Source: Scleromitrula shiraiana
Lineage: Eukaryota; Ascomycota; Leotiomycetes; Helotiales; Sclerotiniaceae
Length of the DNA: 64,000 nt
Reading direction: 5' to 3'
Assembly (NCBI GenBank): GCA_028455995.1
Contig: JABELC010000006.1
Location: 1,612,001-1,676,000, forward strand
Shown here: piece after piece, positions 35,340-47,441 of the stretch
Numbering within the stretch: position 1 is the stretch's first letter
How the letters are laid out: each line of letters begins with the position of its first letter
Notes under the pieces: generated by a model
Seen by the model: the letters and a program-made list of their open reading frames with translations, nothing else
The model's database searches: none
What the model was told of the DNA's origin: nothing
Made by a program: the position numbers and the translations under genes

Positions 35340-36623
35340 ATGTATTGTTCATGCATGACCAACACGCTTCGATCGTTCATTCGCAATATAGCGCCGCAGG
35401 TTGATATTACTTCTGTGGGGGGAATTAATCGTCTGAGGATCGGTCAGAGGAGAGGTTTTTTGGTGGTTAGGAATAATAATGGGAATGTGATTGGGAATGG
35501 AAATGTTAGGAGGGCGTTGGGGTTTGGGTATAGAGGGTATGGGAGGGCGTTTTCGGTGAGGGTTGATGGTGATGGTGAGGGTGAGGGTGAGGGTGAGAGG
35601 GGTGAGGGGCTTGGTGGGAGGGTAGGGGGTGGTGGCGAGGGGTTGGAGGGGAATGAGAATGTGAATCAAAATGAGAATGAGAATGAGAATGGGTATGGGT
35701 ATGGATACGGGTATGGGGATGAGGATTGTATGGAGGGTGATTTTGAGAGTGCTTTTATGGAAATTTCACCTGAGTCTTTAGATGCTTTGGCTGCGGAGTC
35801 GACATATGAGGCTGAGGTTGAGGTTGGGGAGGGGGAAGCAGAATCGGAAAATTGGGAATTAGATTCGGCTGAGGATATGAATCTGCCAGTTCAGAAAAAG
35901 AAAAAGAAGCCAAGATGGGAGCCAGATGTGAAAATTTCCGAATCCGATTCGGGGATAGAGTCTGCGGATCTGCCAGTTCAGAAAAAGAAGAAGAAACCAA
36001 GATGGGATCAGTCACAGTCAGATGTGGAGAAAACTAGGTTTAGAAGCGTCAAAATCGACAACGCAGTTGCGCAGCCCCCACAACAAGCCAACGCATCAAC
36101 GAAATATAAGTCTGAAAGGAGTCGTTACAATGAGAGGAACATGAGAGATGATAGGGTACCTCCACCGCGCGCAGCCTGGGAGAAGCAGAAGGCGGCGTTG
36201 AAGGAGAAGTTCCCTGAGGGTTGGAAACCCAGGAAGAGGTTATCGCCAGAGGCACAGGCGGGAATTAGAGCCCTGCATGCTCAATATTCGGATCAGTATA
36301 CTACGGCTGCGTTGGCTACTCATTTTCAGATATCTCCTGAGGGAATTCGAAGAATTTTGAGATCTAAATGGACGCCTTCTGCAGAAGAGGAAAGTGATCG
36401 AGAGAGAAGATGGTTCAAGAGAGGAAAGGATATATGGAATAGATATGCGGAATTGGGACTGAAACCTCCAAAGAAATGGCGAGCAGAGGGCATTGGGAGA
36501 GGAAAACCGGAATGGAAAAAGAAAGCCAATAATGCTGCTACTCCCCTTACAACTACGAGATCCGGGACTTCTAACATATCGAGGATGGATGAGTCGGATA
36601 ACCTCGAGGATAGAATACTTTGA
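35340..36623 (+). CDS. RRG9: Mitochondrial respiratory growth protein Rrg9 (neugrin family)
   Basis: A single exon encodes 427 residues. The first ATG (35340) is followed by another in frame at 35355; either gives an Arg-rich N-terminus suited to mitochondrial import. The first 130 residues are low complexity, including Gly-Glu and Asn-Glu repeats. Two copies of a basic motif, LPVQKKKKKPRW, occur near residues 181-225. The recognisable domain is near residues 300-395: LSPEAQAGIRALHAQYSDQY, then LATHFQISPEGIRRILRSKW and RWFKRGKDIWN, matching the neugrin/Rrg9 helical domain. In yeast Rrg9 is needed for mitochondrial genome maintenance and respiratory growth. The long acidic and low-complexity insert is unusual compared with the shorter yeast protein. 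Confidence 0.88.
   Translation: MYCSCMTNTLRSFIRNIAPQVDITSVGGINRLRIGQRRGFLVVRNNNGNVIGNGNVRRALGFGYRGYGRAFSVRVDGDGEGEGEGERGEGLGGRVGGGGEGLEGNENVNQNENENENGYGYGYGYGDEDCMEGDFESAFMEISPESLDALAAESTYEAEVEVGEGEAESENWELDSAEDMNLPVQKKKKKPRWEPDVKISESDSGIESADLPVQKKKKKPRWDQSQSDVEKTRFRSVKIDNAVAQPPQQANASTKYKSERSRYNERNMRDDRVPPPRAAWEKQKAALKEKFPEGWKPRKRLSPEAQAGIRALHAQYSDQYTTAALATHFQISPEGIRRILRSKWTPSAEEESDRERRWFKRGKDIWNRYAELGLKPPKKWRAEGIGRGKPEWKKKANNAATPLTTTRSGTSNISRMDESDNLEDRIL
35881..36007. repeat. Coding duplication of a Lys-rich 13-residue motif
   Basis: The segment starting ATCTGCCAGTTCAGAAAAAG occurs at 35881 and again at 35968, each about 39 bp and nearly identical. Both copies are in the RRG9 frame and encode LPVQKKKKKPRW. 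Confidence 0.88.
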
Positions 36624-37834
36624 GTGCGCTTGTGTATGTGTGTCTGTGTGCACATCGTTACGATATCTGCTGTACTGTATATTATGTTACTATAAACGTT
36701 GCGAAAATACCATAATGGATCGAATGACTTTCTTTTGGAAATTCCCCGGGGTTGTATGTATGCATGCATTTGTTTTGTTCGCTGCCGTGTTAATGTTTCA
36801 TTCGGGAATTTAGATGTTATGTAACCCTGATGAAAAGAGGATAAATTTTAGTTCACTTCCCACCCTGGACTTTTTGAATATTATTACTGACCGAAAGTAG
36901 AGAAACATGGTCTCTGTTTACTTCAAGGTTGGGTGTCTATCTTGATGGTATGGTCGTATTTTATTATTCTCCATTATATTGATTGATCACTTTTTGTGTA
37001 AATCGATAGTTGTATTAAAATCAATGTCTGAGAACCTTTCAACTACTATGTATTTGCTAGGTATGTCCTCGTAGTTGTAATTATAATTGGTTTATCGAGA
37101 GGCTTTCCTTTCATTCCTTCCCCCTGATGTTCAACAAGATTCCCAACCCTCCCCAGTAAAAATTTAAGTCCTGGGAGGATAAGGATAAACACAGACCTAC
37201 TTTTAATTTATTCACCAAGCCTATCACTAAATTCACTACCCTGACATTATTTTCGAGGTTTGGTTTGTCGATCAATATGACAGGCTGAAAATTAATTCGA
37301 TTCTTTGCTTCTTTGCTTCTTTGCATGCCAACTAATGTCAACTAATGTCAACTACTATTGTCAACCTTCAAAAAGATAGGACGAGGTAAAGAATCACTAC
37401 GGAAGTTAGAACGAAGTGAAGCTGGTCCTAAGATCTGCCACCTGTTGTTGAACTTTCTCTTTCTCTTTCTCTTTTTCTTTCCTTTCTCTTTTTCAATTCG
37501 ATATCATTCATGTTTGTCATTTCATTTCATTGAATAAAGATAAGAATTTCTTCTTCTACTCCCACTCTTTTAATTGAACTGTGTAAGTGACGAGAAAAGC
37601 TTGATAAAAGGGAATGATCATGTACGACGATGCTAATAGTCATATAGTATTCCACTTTTCTCATGTCCTTCTTTTCGAAAATTTCATTCAGAACAACTTC
37701 AACTTCTATTTATTATAATCATACATACATAATTTAGAACCAATAGCCATTTGGGAATCCACCAATATAAGTGAAGAAGGCTTCGACCCCGCCTCATCTA
37801 GATTGGTTGCTTTGTCTTATATGGCATATCGATA
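36624..37834. other. Spacer between RRG9 and the WD40 gene
   Basis: No gene is supported. CTTTCT-type pyrimidine repeats occur near 37455-37495. A short frame at 37771-37959 overlaps the WD40 start in another frame and is probably a shadow or an upstream ORF. Confidence 0.55.
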
Positions 37835-40800
37835 ATGTCTTCGACACCGCTCAATACGAAAACTGTTACTGCGAACACAGGACTTGGGGTGAAACTGAGC
37901 CCTTCGAATTCGAGTTCTCCATTTACACGAACCCCACGTTCATCAAACAAGTCCCGTAATCCTTACGAATCGGGATTATCGTTGAAGAAGATAATCGGTA
38001 CAACGGTCACTTCCCCACCTTGCTTCGATAGTCTTCCAACTTCTAGAATCTTTGCCTATACAGCTGGTGCTACAGTGGTAGTTGTTGATATAGACAATGA
38101 AGGGAAGCATTCTCAACGTTTCTTTAAGGCTCGTCCAACGGCCGTTCCTTCCAATGGTATTCAGGCTGCTTCCGGTGGTTCTTCAACTCCTGCCAATACT
38201 GCCAACGATGGTCGAAATAGAAGTGCGTTAGGTTTCCGAGATACAGCTATTCCATATGCACCTTCCATTCCACATACAAGTCTAGACTCGGGTGATTCTT
38301 CTTGGAAGACATGGTCAAGTAGGGAAAGAATCAAAGCCGCTACGTGCCTGTCTATAAGTTCAGATGGTCGGTTTTTGGCTGTGGGCGAGGTAAGAAAAAG
38401 TCCGCATAAGTTTTGTGTCTTGCTTGGCTCATGGTAATCTAGACTGGCTACTCTCCTAGAGTTCTCATATTTTCTTTGCAGGACAATTCTTCGGATACCC
38501 CACTTGCCATCCTTAATGAGCATACTTACGGTGTAGGTGCTATAGCCTTTAGCCCCGATAGCAAATATCTTGCTAGCTTGGGTACTGCCAATGATGGATT
38601 TCTTCATGTTTGGGCTATCAACAAGAATGGAACGGCAAAGATTCATTCCAGTAATAAATGTACCAGCTTTATCAAGCAGATGGTGTGGGTAGGTGGAAGT
38701 ATCATTACAGTTGGGACACGCCATATCAAAGTTTGGCGTGTTGAAGATGGCCGATGCCCCTCTCCAAAGCAAAAGTTTGCTCTTGATGGAACACCACTAC
38801 CGATGCCTGTTCAACCAGCACTTAAAACTCTTGCTGGACGCAATTGCCTACTTGGCCCTTTGGTCGATGCAACTTTTACCTGTGTCGCACCTCTTTCGGA
38901 CCATACAGCAATTGTTTGTTCGGAAAAGGGGGACGTATGTCTTTTGGATAGCACCGAAGGACAAAAATTGATGAAAGTCTTGAATACGGGATTTTTCATC
39001 ACATGTCTTGCTATTGAATTAGAGACTCGGCAAGTGAGGATAGGAGGTCGGAATGGTAAATTGAAGACTGTCTCACTAGGCAGTATTCTCACTCCAAGTA
39101 CCCCACCACCATCCCCTCTTTTGGATGATGAATTCACCGATGAGATTGATGGCGCTCATTTGTGCGCTATGGGCCACGCTGGTGGTGTTTTTGTGACAAT
39201 TGATTCCAAGAGTACAATTGAAATAGGACGTCCGGATTCTGAAGGGTCACAGAACACACTTCTACCGGCACATGGTGACGCCGTTATGGGTGTCAAGCTT
39301 TTACCTGGAGACAACGCATTCAATGCGGCGTTTGTTACTTGGTCTGCCAATGGCAGTCTGGTGTTCTGGGATTCCCAAGGAAACAGCAAGTCTTCGATGA
39401 GAATCGATGTTGAGCAAGTGTCGACGGAAGAAGAGGCTCAAAATCAATGCCAGATTGTTCGAGTAACAAAGAATGCTCAGTTCTTGATTACTGGAGATAA
39501 ATATGGCGTTCTGAAGATATTTGACTCTGCTAGTAAAGCGTGCAAATTTGAAACTCGCGCTCACTTGAGTGAGATTCAGGATATTGCTATCTATGAAGAT
39601 CAGAATTCTAGTATGATTGCTACGTGCGGCAGAGATAGGACTATTCAGCTCTTTCGTCGGATCTCAGACAAATGGGAGTTAGTACAAACATTGGACGAGC
39701 ACACTGCTGGTGTTTGTGGCTTGTTCTTCGCTGAGAATGGCGAGAAACTCATTTCTTGTTCTGTGGATAGGACTATCCATATTAGGCAGATCGTCAAGAA
39801 AGATGTAGCTGATGGAGATGCACTTGCTGCTGTTCCAGTTCGGATCATTACCTTGAAGGCTGCTCCAGTCTCTATGGTGCCTTGTTCAGGCGACCAAACT
39901 GGAAATCTGGTGGTGTCATTACTAGATCGTACGGTAGCTACGTATGAGCTAGCTAGTGGTCGTTGTCTAACCTCGTTTAAAACAACAGACACTGAAGGAG
40001 CGGAGGCTGTTGTTCTGGATTCCCTTGTGATGGGAACAACTAGTGTGTTTTCTGGTCGACCAAGTACGATCCTTGCTGGTGTTTCGAATACGGACAAATC
40101 TGTTCGAGCGTATGACTGGGCTACTGGATCTTTCTTAGATCGCGAGTGGGGGCATACTAGCAATGTTACTGACGCAGCACTGCTAGAAAACGCCGAGTCC
40201 CCTGCTAAAGTATTGATAAGCACTGGATTGGATGGAACGGTCATGCTGTGGGACCTTACTTGCAATTTTGTCGAAAGACAGGAACTATCTTCTGAGCAAG
40301 ATACTGATGTTTGCGATGAGGCTACCAAGGAAATAACAGCAACTCGACCACCGCTGAGAAAAGTCATGTCAAAAGCTGAATTGGTCGAGTTTCAACGAGC
40401 TTCTCCAATCTCTACTCCTTCTGGTCGATCATCACCTCCTAGGTTAGTTAGAAGGAAGACTTCGAAATCCAGTTTAGCGAACCAATCGCCAGCACTTCTT
40501 CCCCCAGTACCAAATATTCAGTCAAGACATCTTACATCTTCATCGGAAGATTCTTATGCTATTAAAAGATCACCTAGAAATAGATCTCGCAGTCCGTCAA
40601 GTCCCCAAGCAAGGACTACAAGACGTCCATCTATTCCAACAATAGATACTCGTGGCCGCTCGAAAACCCCGGGTAATAGCTTTAGCGACTTCGGCTCGAT
40701 AAACGCAGCCACCGAACAAGCCTGTCGAACACTTCGAGCATATCGAAGAAAACTCGTTGCATCCGACTCTGTAAAAGAAGAATGCCTTAGAGAACTAGAC

Positions 40801-41052
40801 CAAGAGTTGCGATTAACTGCAGCGGTGCTAGGAGAGAAAAGCTTAAAGACTAAAGCGATTAGCGAAACGGTATTGGCTGGTTTACTGGACCAATATTCTG
40901 ATCGCCTGGTCTCAATGTTTGATGAAAAATTAAGGCTAAGTCAACTTGCGGCTAGCGGTAGCATTGGTTCACCTACTGATTCGACGGATCGGCTGAAGAC
41001 GTCTGGGAGTTCGGACGCGGCGACTGCTACGACGACAGATACTGAAGAATAA
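37835..41052 (+). CDS. Large WD40-repeat protein (MAPKBP1/WDR62-like)
   Basis: Exons 37835-38389 and 38443-41052 encode 1,054 residues. The 53-nt intron has a GTAAGA donor and an ATCTAG acceptor, and the join restores VGETGYSPRVLIFS, a conserved turn of this family. Two or more WD40 propellers cover about residues 60-790, with repeat signatures such as GAIAFSPDSKYLASLG, HVWAINK and MIATCGRDRTIQLFRR. A Ser/Arg/Pro-rich disordered stretch follows (about 800-925). The C-terminal 130 residues are helical (ACRTLRAYRRKL...LRELDQELRLTAAVLGEK). Animal relatives scaffold JNK signalling or act at spindle poles; the role in fungi is not established. The start codon ATGTCTTCG is the first in frame. Confidence 0.87.
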
Positions 41053-42067
41053 CAGGATTTACTTTTATAATGGGGGCTCTCTTCTTTTTATCTTCCTTTT
41101 TTTCTTTACACTTTTCATCTATGGCAGGGCGTGGTGGTGGTTTGGGGGGACATTTATACCTTGTTTGAATGTTTGAATGGCGTTTGAGGAATATATCCAG
41201 ACATTAAATTTTCGTTTGTCTCCTTGGGAAGTGAAAAAAATTACACGTTTTCTCTTCGAGTTTTTGGTTTGCATTAGATGGAAGATAATGCAGCAACTAT
41301 TGCTGGCACTTATGCAGTGTGGAATTTTTCAATGGAAATTTAAGATAAGGATAAATGGTTATCCTACTTGGAAGATTTATCATACAGAGAAAGAGAAACA
41401 ACTAAAAGCCTAGCTACAGCTACAGCTACAGCTACAACTTGCTTGTAGCTACAGAATAACAAATAAATTAGTGCATAATATTAGAATCACAAGTGATCCC
41501 CTTTGCTGCGAAATCAAACGGTTCTGCTCAACACAGTTTTTGGTGCTAATGGCGGTAAGTATATCCATTTATGTGGTTTGTTATCTTGCATACGCATCTC
41601 TAGACCTTTTAACAGACCTAGTTGTATGCGGCCACCCTCTCCCGCGGGCCAGGAAAGAAATGGCACGCCAAACTAGCCAAAAGTGCAAAAGCTTATCAAA
41701 TATATATATATTTTAAATAAAATTTAAAAATCGATTTACTATCTCAATTTTTTTAAAAACTTTATATATTGATACAATGATCCTTAAATTATATAAAGAT
41801 ACAAACCTAATATAAAATATCATCAATTTGATTTATTATTGAATTTTATTTAAAATGTACAATTAAGTGTGCCATTTTTTTGGTGGCCCGCGGGCCTCTC
41901 AGCCTTGCGTAGAATTACCACGTGACATTCACGCTAAGACCCGTCTCGCGTTAACTGCGTAGCCTCTTCCGCGAAATTATTCTAGAATTTGGCTTGACTT
42001 TGGATTTATTTGTTTTAGCTTCCTATTCCTCAATTTCAACAATTTAGTACCTTGGATTACAGCAAAT
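41053..42067. other. Spacer containing a MITE-like element
   Basis: The spacer lies between the WD40 gene and RVB1. It holds CTACAG hexamer copies near 41408-41455 and the inverted-repeat element at 41641-41894. The 170 bp upstream of RVB1 include CGCG-containing sites (GTCTCGCGTT near 41943, CGCGAAA at 41970-41976). No gene is visible. Confidence 0.55.
41641..41894. mobile_element. MITE-like element with CCCGCGGG terminal inverted repeats
   Basis: The left end 41641-41668 (CCCGCGGGCCAGGAAAGAAA, then TGGCACGC) matches the reverse complement of the right end 41867-41894 at 24 of 28 positions. CCTCT directly flanks both ends (41636-41640 and 41895-41899), a candidate 5-bp target duplication. 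An inner pair, TTTTAAATAAAATTT near 41711 and its complement near 41840, extends the fold. The interior is very AT-rich and has no ORF, as in a non-autonomous element. Confidence 0.65.
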
Positions 42068-43564
42068 ATGGTTAACCTCAGCGAAGTCAAGGGAAATGCC
42101 CGCGACAATCGCACTTCCTCACATACGCATATTAAAGGTCTTGGACTTCGATCTGATGGAACTGCTGAGAAGCAGGCTGGTGGATTTGTTGGACAGGCTG
42201 CGGCTAGAGAGGTGAGTTTGGCTTTTTTCCCACGTATTTGTAGATTTATAATAACATTTCTTCTTCCTCTATACTAGGCTTGTGGTGTTGTTGTCGATCT
42301 GATTCGTTCACAAAAAATGGCTGGTAGAGCTATATTACTCGCAGGAGGACCTGGAACAGGAAAAACCGCTCTTGCGCTGGCCATTAGTCAAGAACTCGGA
42401 ACGAAAGTACCATTCTGTCCTATTGTCGCGAGCGAAATCTATTCTACCGAAGTCAAAAAAACCGAGGCGTTGATGGAAAATTTTCGACGAGCTATTGGGT
42501 TGAAGGTCCGCGAAACGAAAGAGGTTTATGAGGGTGAGGTTACGGAGTTGACGCCGGAGGAGGCGGAAAATCCATTGGGTAGTTACGGCAAGACTATCAG
42601 CACATTACTTATTGGGTTGAAGAGTGCAAAGGGTCAGAAGAAGTTGCGGTTAGATCCGAGTATTTACGAAGCTATACAAAAGGAACGAGTTACGGTTGGA
42701 GATGTCATCTATATCGAAGCAAATACTGGAGCTTGTAAACGTGTTGGTAGATCGGATGCATATGCTACGGAGTTTGATCTAGAGGCTGAGGAATATGTGC
42801 CAATACCCAAGGGGGAAGTTCACAAGAAAAAGGAAATAGTGCAAGATGTTACTTTGCATGATCTCGATATCGCAAACGCCAGACCCCAAGGAGGACAAGA
42901 CATAATGAGTATGATGGGCCAATTGATGAAACCAAAAATGACTGAAATCACCGAAAAACTACGAGCGGAAATTAACAAAGTGGTCAACAAATATATCGAC
43001 CAAGGAGTGGCAGAGCTTGTTCCGGGAGTTCTTTTTATTGATGAGGTATTAAGCCCTCAATACGCCCCTTGAATCCTGTCCACTAACAATTAATCGCAGG
43101 TTCATATGCTTGACATTGAATGCTTCACATATTTGAATCGAGCTCTCGAATCAACTATCTCCCCGATTGTGATTCTCGCTTCAAATCGTGGTATGTGCAC
43201 TATCCGTGGCACTGAGGATTTAATTTCGGCCCATGGCATACCTCCCGATCTACTGGCTCGTCTTTTAATCATCCCTACAAACGCTTATGAGGCGGATGAA
43301 ATCAAGAGAATCATCCGAATTAGAGTTACCGTTGAGGGTCTAGCAATAACTGAAGCCGCTTTAGACAAGATTGCGGAGCACGGTTCAAGAATTAGCTTGA
43401 GATATGCACTGCAGCTTCTAACGCCATCAAGCATACTGGCGCGAGTAAGCGGGCGCAATCAGATTGATATAATGGATGTGGGAGAGTGCGAAGATTTATT
43501 CATTGATGCACGGAGAAGTGCAGCTATTATGAACGGTGAGAGTGGTAATGGGTTCATTTCATAG
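42068..43564 (+). CDS. RVB1: RuvB-like AAA+ ATPase 1 (pontin)
   Basis: Exons 42068-42211, 42278-43045 and 43100-43564 encode 458 residues. Donors are GTGAGT and GTATTA, acceptors CTAG and CGCAG. The N-terminus contains SHTHIKGLGL and GQAAAREACGVVVDLI, diagnostic of RVB1 rather than RVB2. The Walker A is GGPGTGKT and the Walker B LFIDEVHMLDIE; the intron splits the latter exactly after LFIDE. The long domain II insert (KETKEVYEGEVTEL...DIANARPQGGQD) is complete. Sensor and arginine-finger regions follow (ASNRGMCTIRGTED, HGIPPDLLARLLIIPT). RVB1 and RVB2 form hetero-hexamers in INO80, SWR1/NuA4 and R2TP complexes. Confidence 0.97.
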
Positions 43565-44179
43565 ACGAACGCTGCGGCTGATGCAGTTCATTGATATATT
43601 GACATGGGTTTACTTAACGGATACATGGGTTGACCAAAAGCTGGGTCGCTTCTTCGTTTGGCGTCAAAAGGGGTCTGTTTGCGGGAAATGTATGAACTAA
43701 GTACTAATTGGGTTGAAAAAAACAAAAACATTCCTCCAAATGAGTGTGCATTCCAAGTCAATTAGTAAGCAAAATGGCTATCAATGTTACCAAGGCTTTT
43801 TCTCATCTTATTTATTTTATTTCTTGGGAATAACTGGGAACGAACATTGGTGAGAATAATTCAGAACAAGACAAAGGAAAACGCATGCGAAACTGCAGCT
43901 TACAGTCTTCCCGAGACAACAAAGACACCGTATTTTGAAAATAATGGCTAGAATGATCCAACCAGATGTTGACTACAGTGTCATTGATTTGAAATATCAT
44001 TGTGTTTTCCTTTATCATGGTTGCTGCATACAAAGAATCTCCTCAATAACAAGAGGCCCATTCACCCCCTTCTTCTCTGCTTTCCTCTTTATCCTTCTTT
44101 CTCAAGCTATTATACTTCGGATATTCCTCACAATATCAATATCAACGCCAGATACAACCATCGTATCAATATCAACATA
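43565..44179. other. Spacer between RVB1 and the HMG-box gene
   Basis: No gene is visible. The last 150 bp are CT-rich and hold ATCAATATCAACG-like repeats just upstream of the HMG-box start. Confidence 0.6.
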
Positions 44180-46842
44180 ATGTCAATGATTACAGAGGTA
44201 CGCAGATCGAATATGGATCCGCCTCGATCTCCCGTCAGCATCTCAACTGAATCTAGTCGACGTAACTCCTTGAGGCCAATTCTCCATGATAAGGCGTCTG
44301 AGCCCCCAACTCCAATATCACCACGACATTCTGGTCGTTTGTCAAGGAAACGGGCTGCGTCACTGGATACAGAGAGCGCAAACCAACCGCGAATTGGAGA
44401 CCTTGTATTGAACAGTGCGAGCACAACAGGCCCGTCACCAACATCTGACACAACTAGAGAACAAGTGTGTCTTTGTCAACCAGACCCCAAGATACCGAGA
44501 CCTCGAAACGGTGCGTGACTTAATCTTTCCTTTGACAGTATCGATATGATTGGTGGTTGCCCGACCATCAGCCTTTCGACTCTTTGATGGTTAAACTTTG
44601 GCTTCTTTGATCGCCGATGAACTCCGTATTCTAACTAACCTCTCTTTGTAGCTTTTATTCTTTACCGTCAACATTATCAGGCACAAGTTGTCGCTCAGCA
44701 TCCCGGACTTGCCAATCCAGAAATTTCAAAAATTATTGGGGAACAGTGGCGGGAACAAGCCCCAGAAGTAAAAGAAGATTGGAAAAGATTAGCTGAAGTA
44801 AATAATTGTAGTAATTACCTCGAGTTTGAGTGATGCTAATGCTGTCCTACCAGGAAGAAAAACAGCGCCACCAAAGACAATACCCAGGCTATCGTTATCA
44901 GCCACGAAGAGCAGGAAAATTAAACGGCACTCGCCCAGTATCCTCCTCAACTGCGGAAGATCCGGTTCGGTGTCCGAGATGTAATGGTCGTTACATATCA
45001 ACACCAAGTACACCACTCACCCCCTTTACGCCAGCATTCGCGGCATCTGCTCCTCGTAACGATAAGCTCCTTCCACCATTCAATCCCAGCAACACACAAC
45101 CTCAGATCAGCGAGCTCGAAAAACCTCGCTATTTTCACCAAATGCAAGGGAGTGGGAGAGCCGATACACCTCGCATGGCACAACCCCCCCCACAAATGCA
45201 ACCACGACGGCATCCTTACCCTCAGCCTCTCCATACCCACCATGAAGATCAAGATATAGAAATGGGGTCCCCATCCCCCGAATTAAAACGTCGACGTTTT
45301 AATGATCCACGATCATATGGACAGCAACCTTCCGTGCAATATGCTTCACCTCAACAAGCATCTTTTACCCGCAACTCACAAATCCCCATGTCCGCTGGGC
45401 CATTCCGGAATCCTCCACAATCTCTTCAGCAGCAACAACAAGGCAGTATGGGTATGTCAAGAACCGGACCTGGTTCTATGGGGCCTCCACAAGCTACTCC
45501 CATGCGGAGCTCCCACATGCAACAATCCATGACTCCTCTGTATCGCAACCGAACACCAACATTCGACGAATCGCTCCGTCTTCCCCCTTTACAGACACAA
45601 CAGCTTCCTATTTCTACACCCACATCTCATAGACCGCCAGTTGATATCCGTCAGGAAACTCGCGAATCTCAAGCTAAGAGTGTGGAGGCTATGATTAAGA
45701 CGATTCCCTATCTGAATAAATTGACTGTGCTCTCGAGGATTTCTCCGCCGTTGGCAGCTCCTGGTCCTACGTCTCCGGCGCAGGATATTCGTGGGGCGGT
45801 GATTGCGGTGGAGGGGGTTGATCTAGGTCTGATTAACGAAGTTGGGGATTTTATCCATAATCATTTATCGAGAGATCCGAATTGTCTTGTTAAGACATGG
45901 GTTACAGATCCTCTTCCGCCTGTCAATATATCTTCTTCTCTTAAGCCTGTTCTGAGCATAGAACGCGATACTGAAATGCAGGATATTTCATCTGTTAAGA
46001 GCCCCAATGGTGCTGAAAAGGAGACAGAAAAGAGTAAAGGAAAAGCAACCGAGATGACAAAAGATGAGGACGTTATGGCTGCAGAATCGACACAATCACA
46101 AACTAGGGAAGAGAGAGATCCTTTCATCGATTATCTAACCACGATTACGCAATGGCATTATAAATCCCGTCAAATGACTAAATTCATCACCACAATACCT
46201 TCCTCCGCACCATCTACTCGACAGCCTACTCCCCCATTGCAAACTTCGGCTTCGAATTCGCAGCCCGCTACTCCGCCAAATAAGATCACACCCATAGCAC
46301 TTCTACCGCACGGCTACTCTCTCACGTTATCGGACGTCTATGCGTTGAAACTACCAATCAATGACGCGTATGCGCCTGTGGATCATTGGCAATGGATGGC
46401 TACGCTGTGGCGGGGAATTGTCGGGGCCGATCTTACGGTTTATGTGAGGGCTGTGCCGAGGGAGGAGTGGGAGAGGTTTGGGGGGGTGGAGTGGGTTGCG
46501 GGGGAGAGGGTGGGCGGACAGGGCGGGGCGAGGGGGATTGTGGTTAGGGTTTTGGAGACGGTTGCGGGATCTGGAGGTGGGGGGGTGGGTGAGAGGGAAA
46601 GGGATAGGGAACGGGAGAGGGATAGAGAGAGGGATAGGGATAGGGAGAGGAGGGGAAGCGCAAGTACGAGTGGGAGTTTGGGGAGAGGCGAAAGTGTCGA
46701 GAAGGAAAAGGAGAAGGAGGTAGTGATGGGGAAGAGCAAAGAGAGGGAAAAGGGTAAAATGGATGAGAAGACCCGGAGAAGATTAGGGTTCGAGGTCGGA
46801 GAGTGGGTTAGAGGTATTGACGGCGGATGGGGACGAACCTAA
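44180..46842 (+). CDS. HMG-box transcription factor-like protein
   Basis: Exons 44180-44510, 44652-44797 and 44854-46842 encode 821 residues. Donors are GTGCGT and GTAAAT, acceptors TTGTAG and CTACCAG. The HMG box spans about residues 105-178 and is built across all three exons: IPRPRNAFILYRQHYQ, then NPEISKIIGEQWREQAPEVK and WKRLAEEEKQRHQRQYPGYRY. This matches the MATA_HMG/SOX type, which bends DNA in a sequence-specific way. A Cys pair (RCPRCNGRY) follows. The rest is Pro/Gln/Ser-rich, with a more ordered region at about 480-610 (RDPFIDYLTTITQWHY; DHWQWMATLWRGIVGADLTVYVR). The C-terminus has Arg-Glu-Asp-Arg repeats from a purine-rich tract. The target genes are unknown. Confidence 0.88.
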
Positions 46843-47441
46843 GCTGCTCGATGGATACTCTGGCAGGATGGATGGACACACACGCGCGTTTTAAGAGACT
46901 CGAATAAGTTGATTATGTATGCAAGGGTCTACATTCTAACTAAACAGATGGATGCATATACATATGTGAGCGCGAAGATCAAAGAAATGCAATGCAATGC
47001 AAAAAGACCATAGGAGAGGATATCTGTTTTTATTTCTTTTCCCTCTTCTTCTTTTCCTTCTCCTGTGTGTCTAATATGGATGGATGACATGTATGGAGTG
47101 GAGTGTTAAAGATAATACGTATTTATTGAGTAACATGATTCTGTCTGTATAGTAGCTAGCTAGTTGTTTCTTTGGTTTCCAGCGATGTTCTTCATGGTGT
47201 TTTTGGGTTGGATTACATAGATTGGGTGTTGTTAGCATAGTATTGGTTTTGGTATTATACACTTAATTTATGGACAGAAATAATATTATAGCTATAGTGT
47301 TGGTGTTTTGATGTCCTGGTGTCCTGAATGGTATACTAGAAATTAGACTTGAAGTATAATATGCATCATCATGCTACTAGTAGTATATTAATATTTTATT
47401 TTGGATAAATGTATAATTATTTTTAGTATACTAATAGTAGT

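Noticed and set aside
42345..42375. Gly in place of Pro in the RVB1 Walker A (GGPGTGKT)
   Set aside because: It still satisfies GxxxxGKT and, as I recall, occurs in other filamentous ascomycetes, so it is not an anomaly.
44000..44179. Upstream extension of the HMG-box ORF
   Set aside because: The extension lacks an ATG and begins at TTG; the first in-frame ATG is 44180.
46440..46739. Leu/Ser-rich ORF on the minus strand within the HMG-box gene
   Set aside because: It is the antisense of the Arg-Glu-Asp repeat coding tract.
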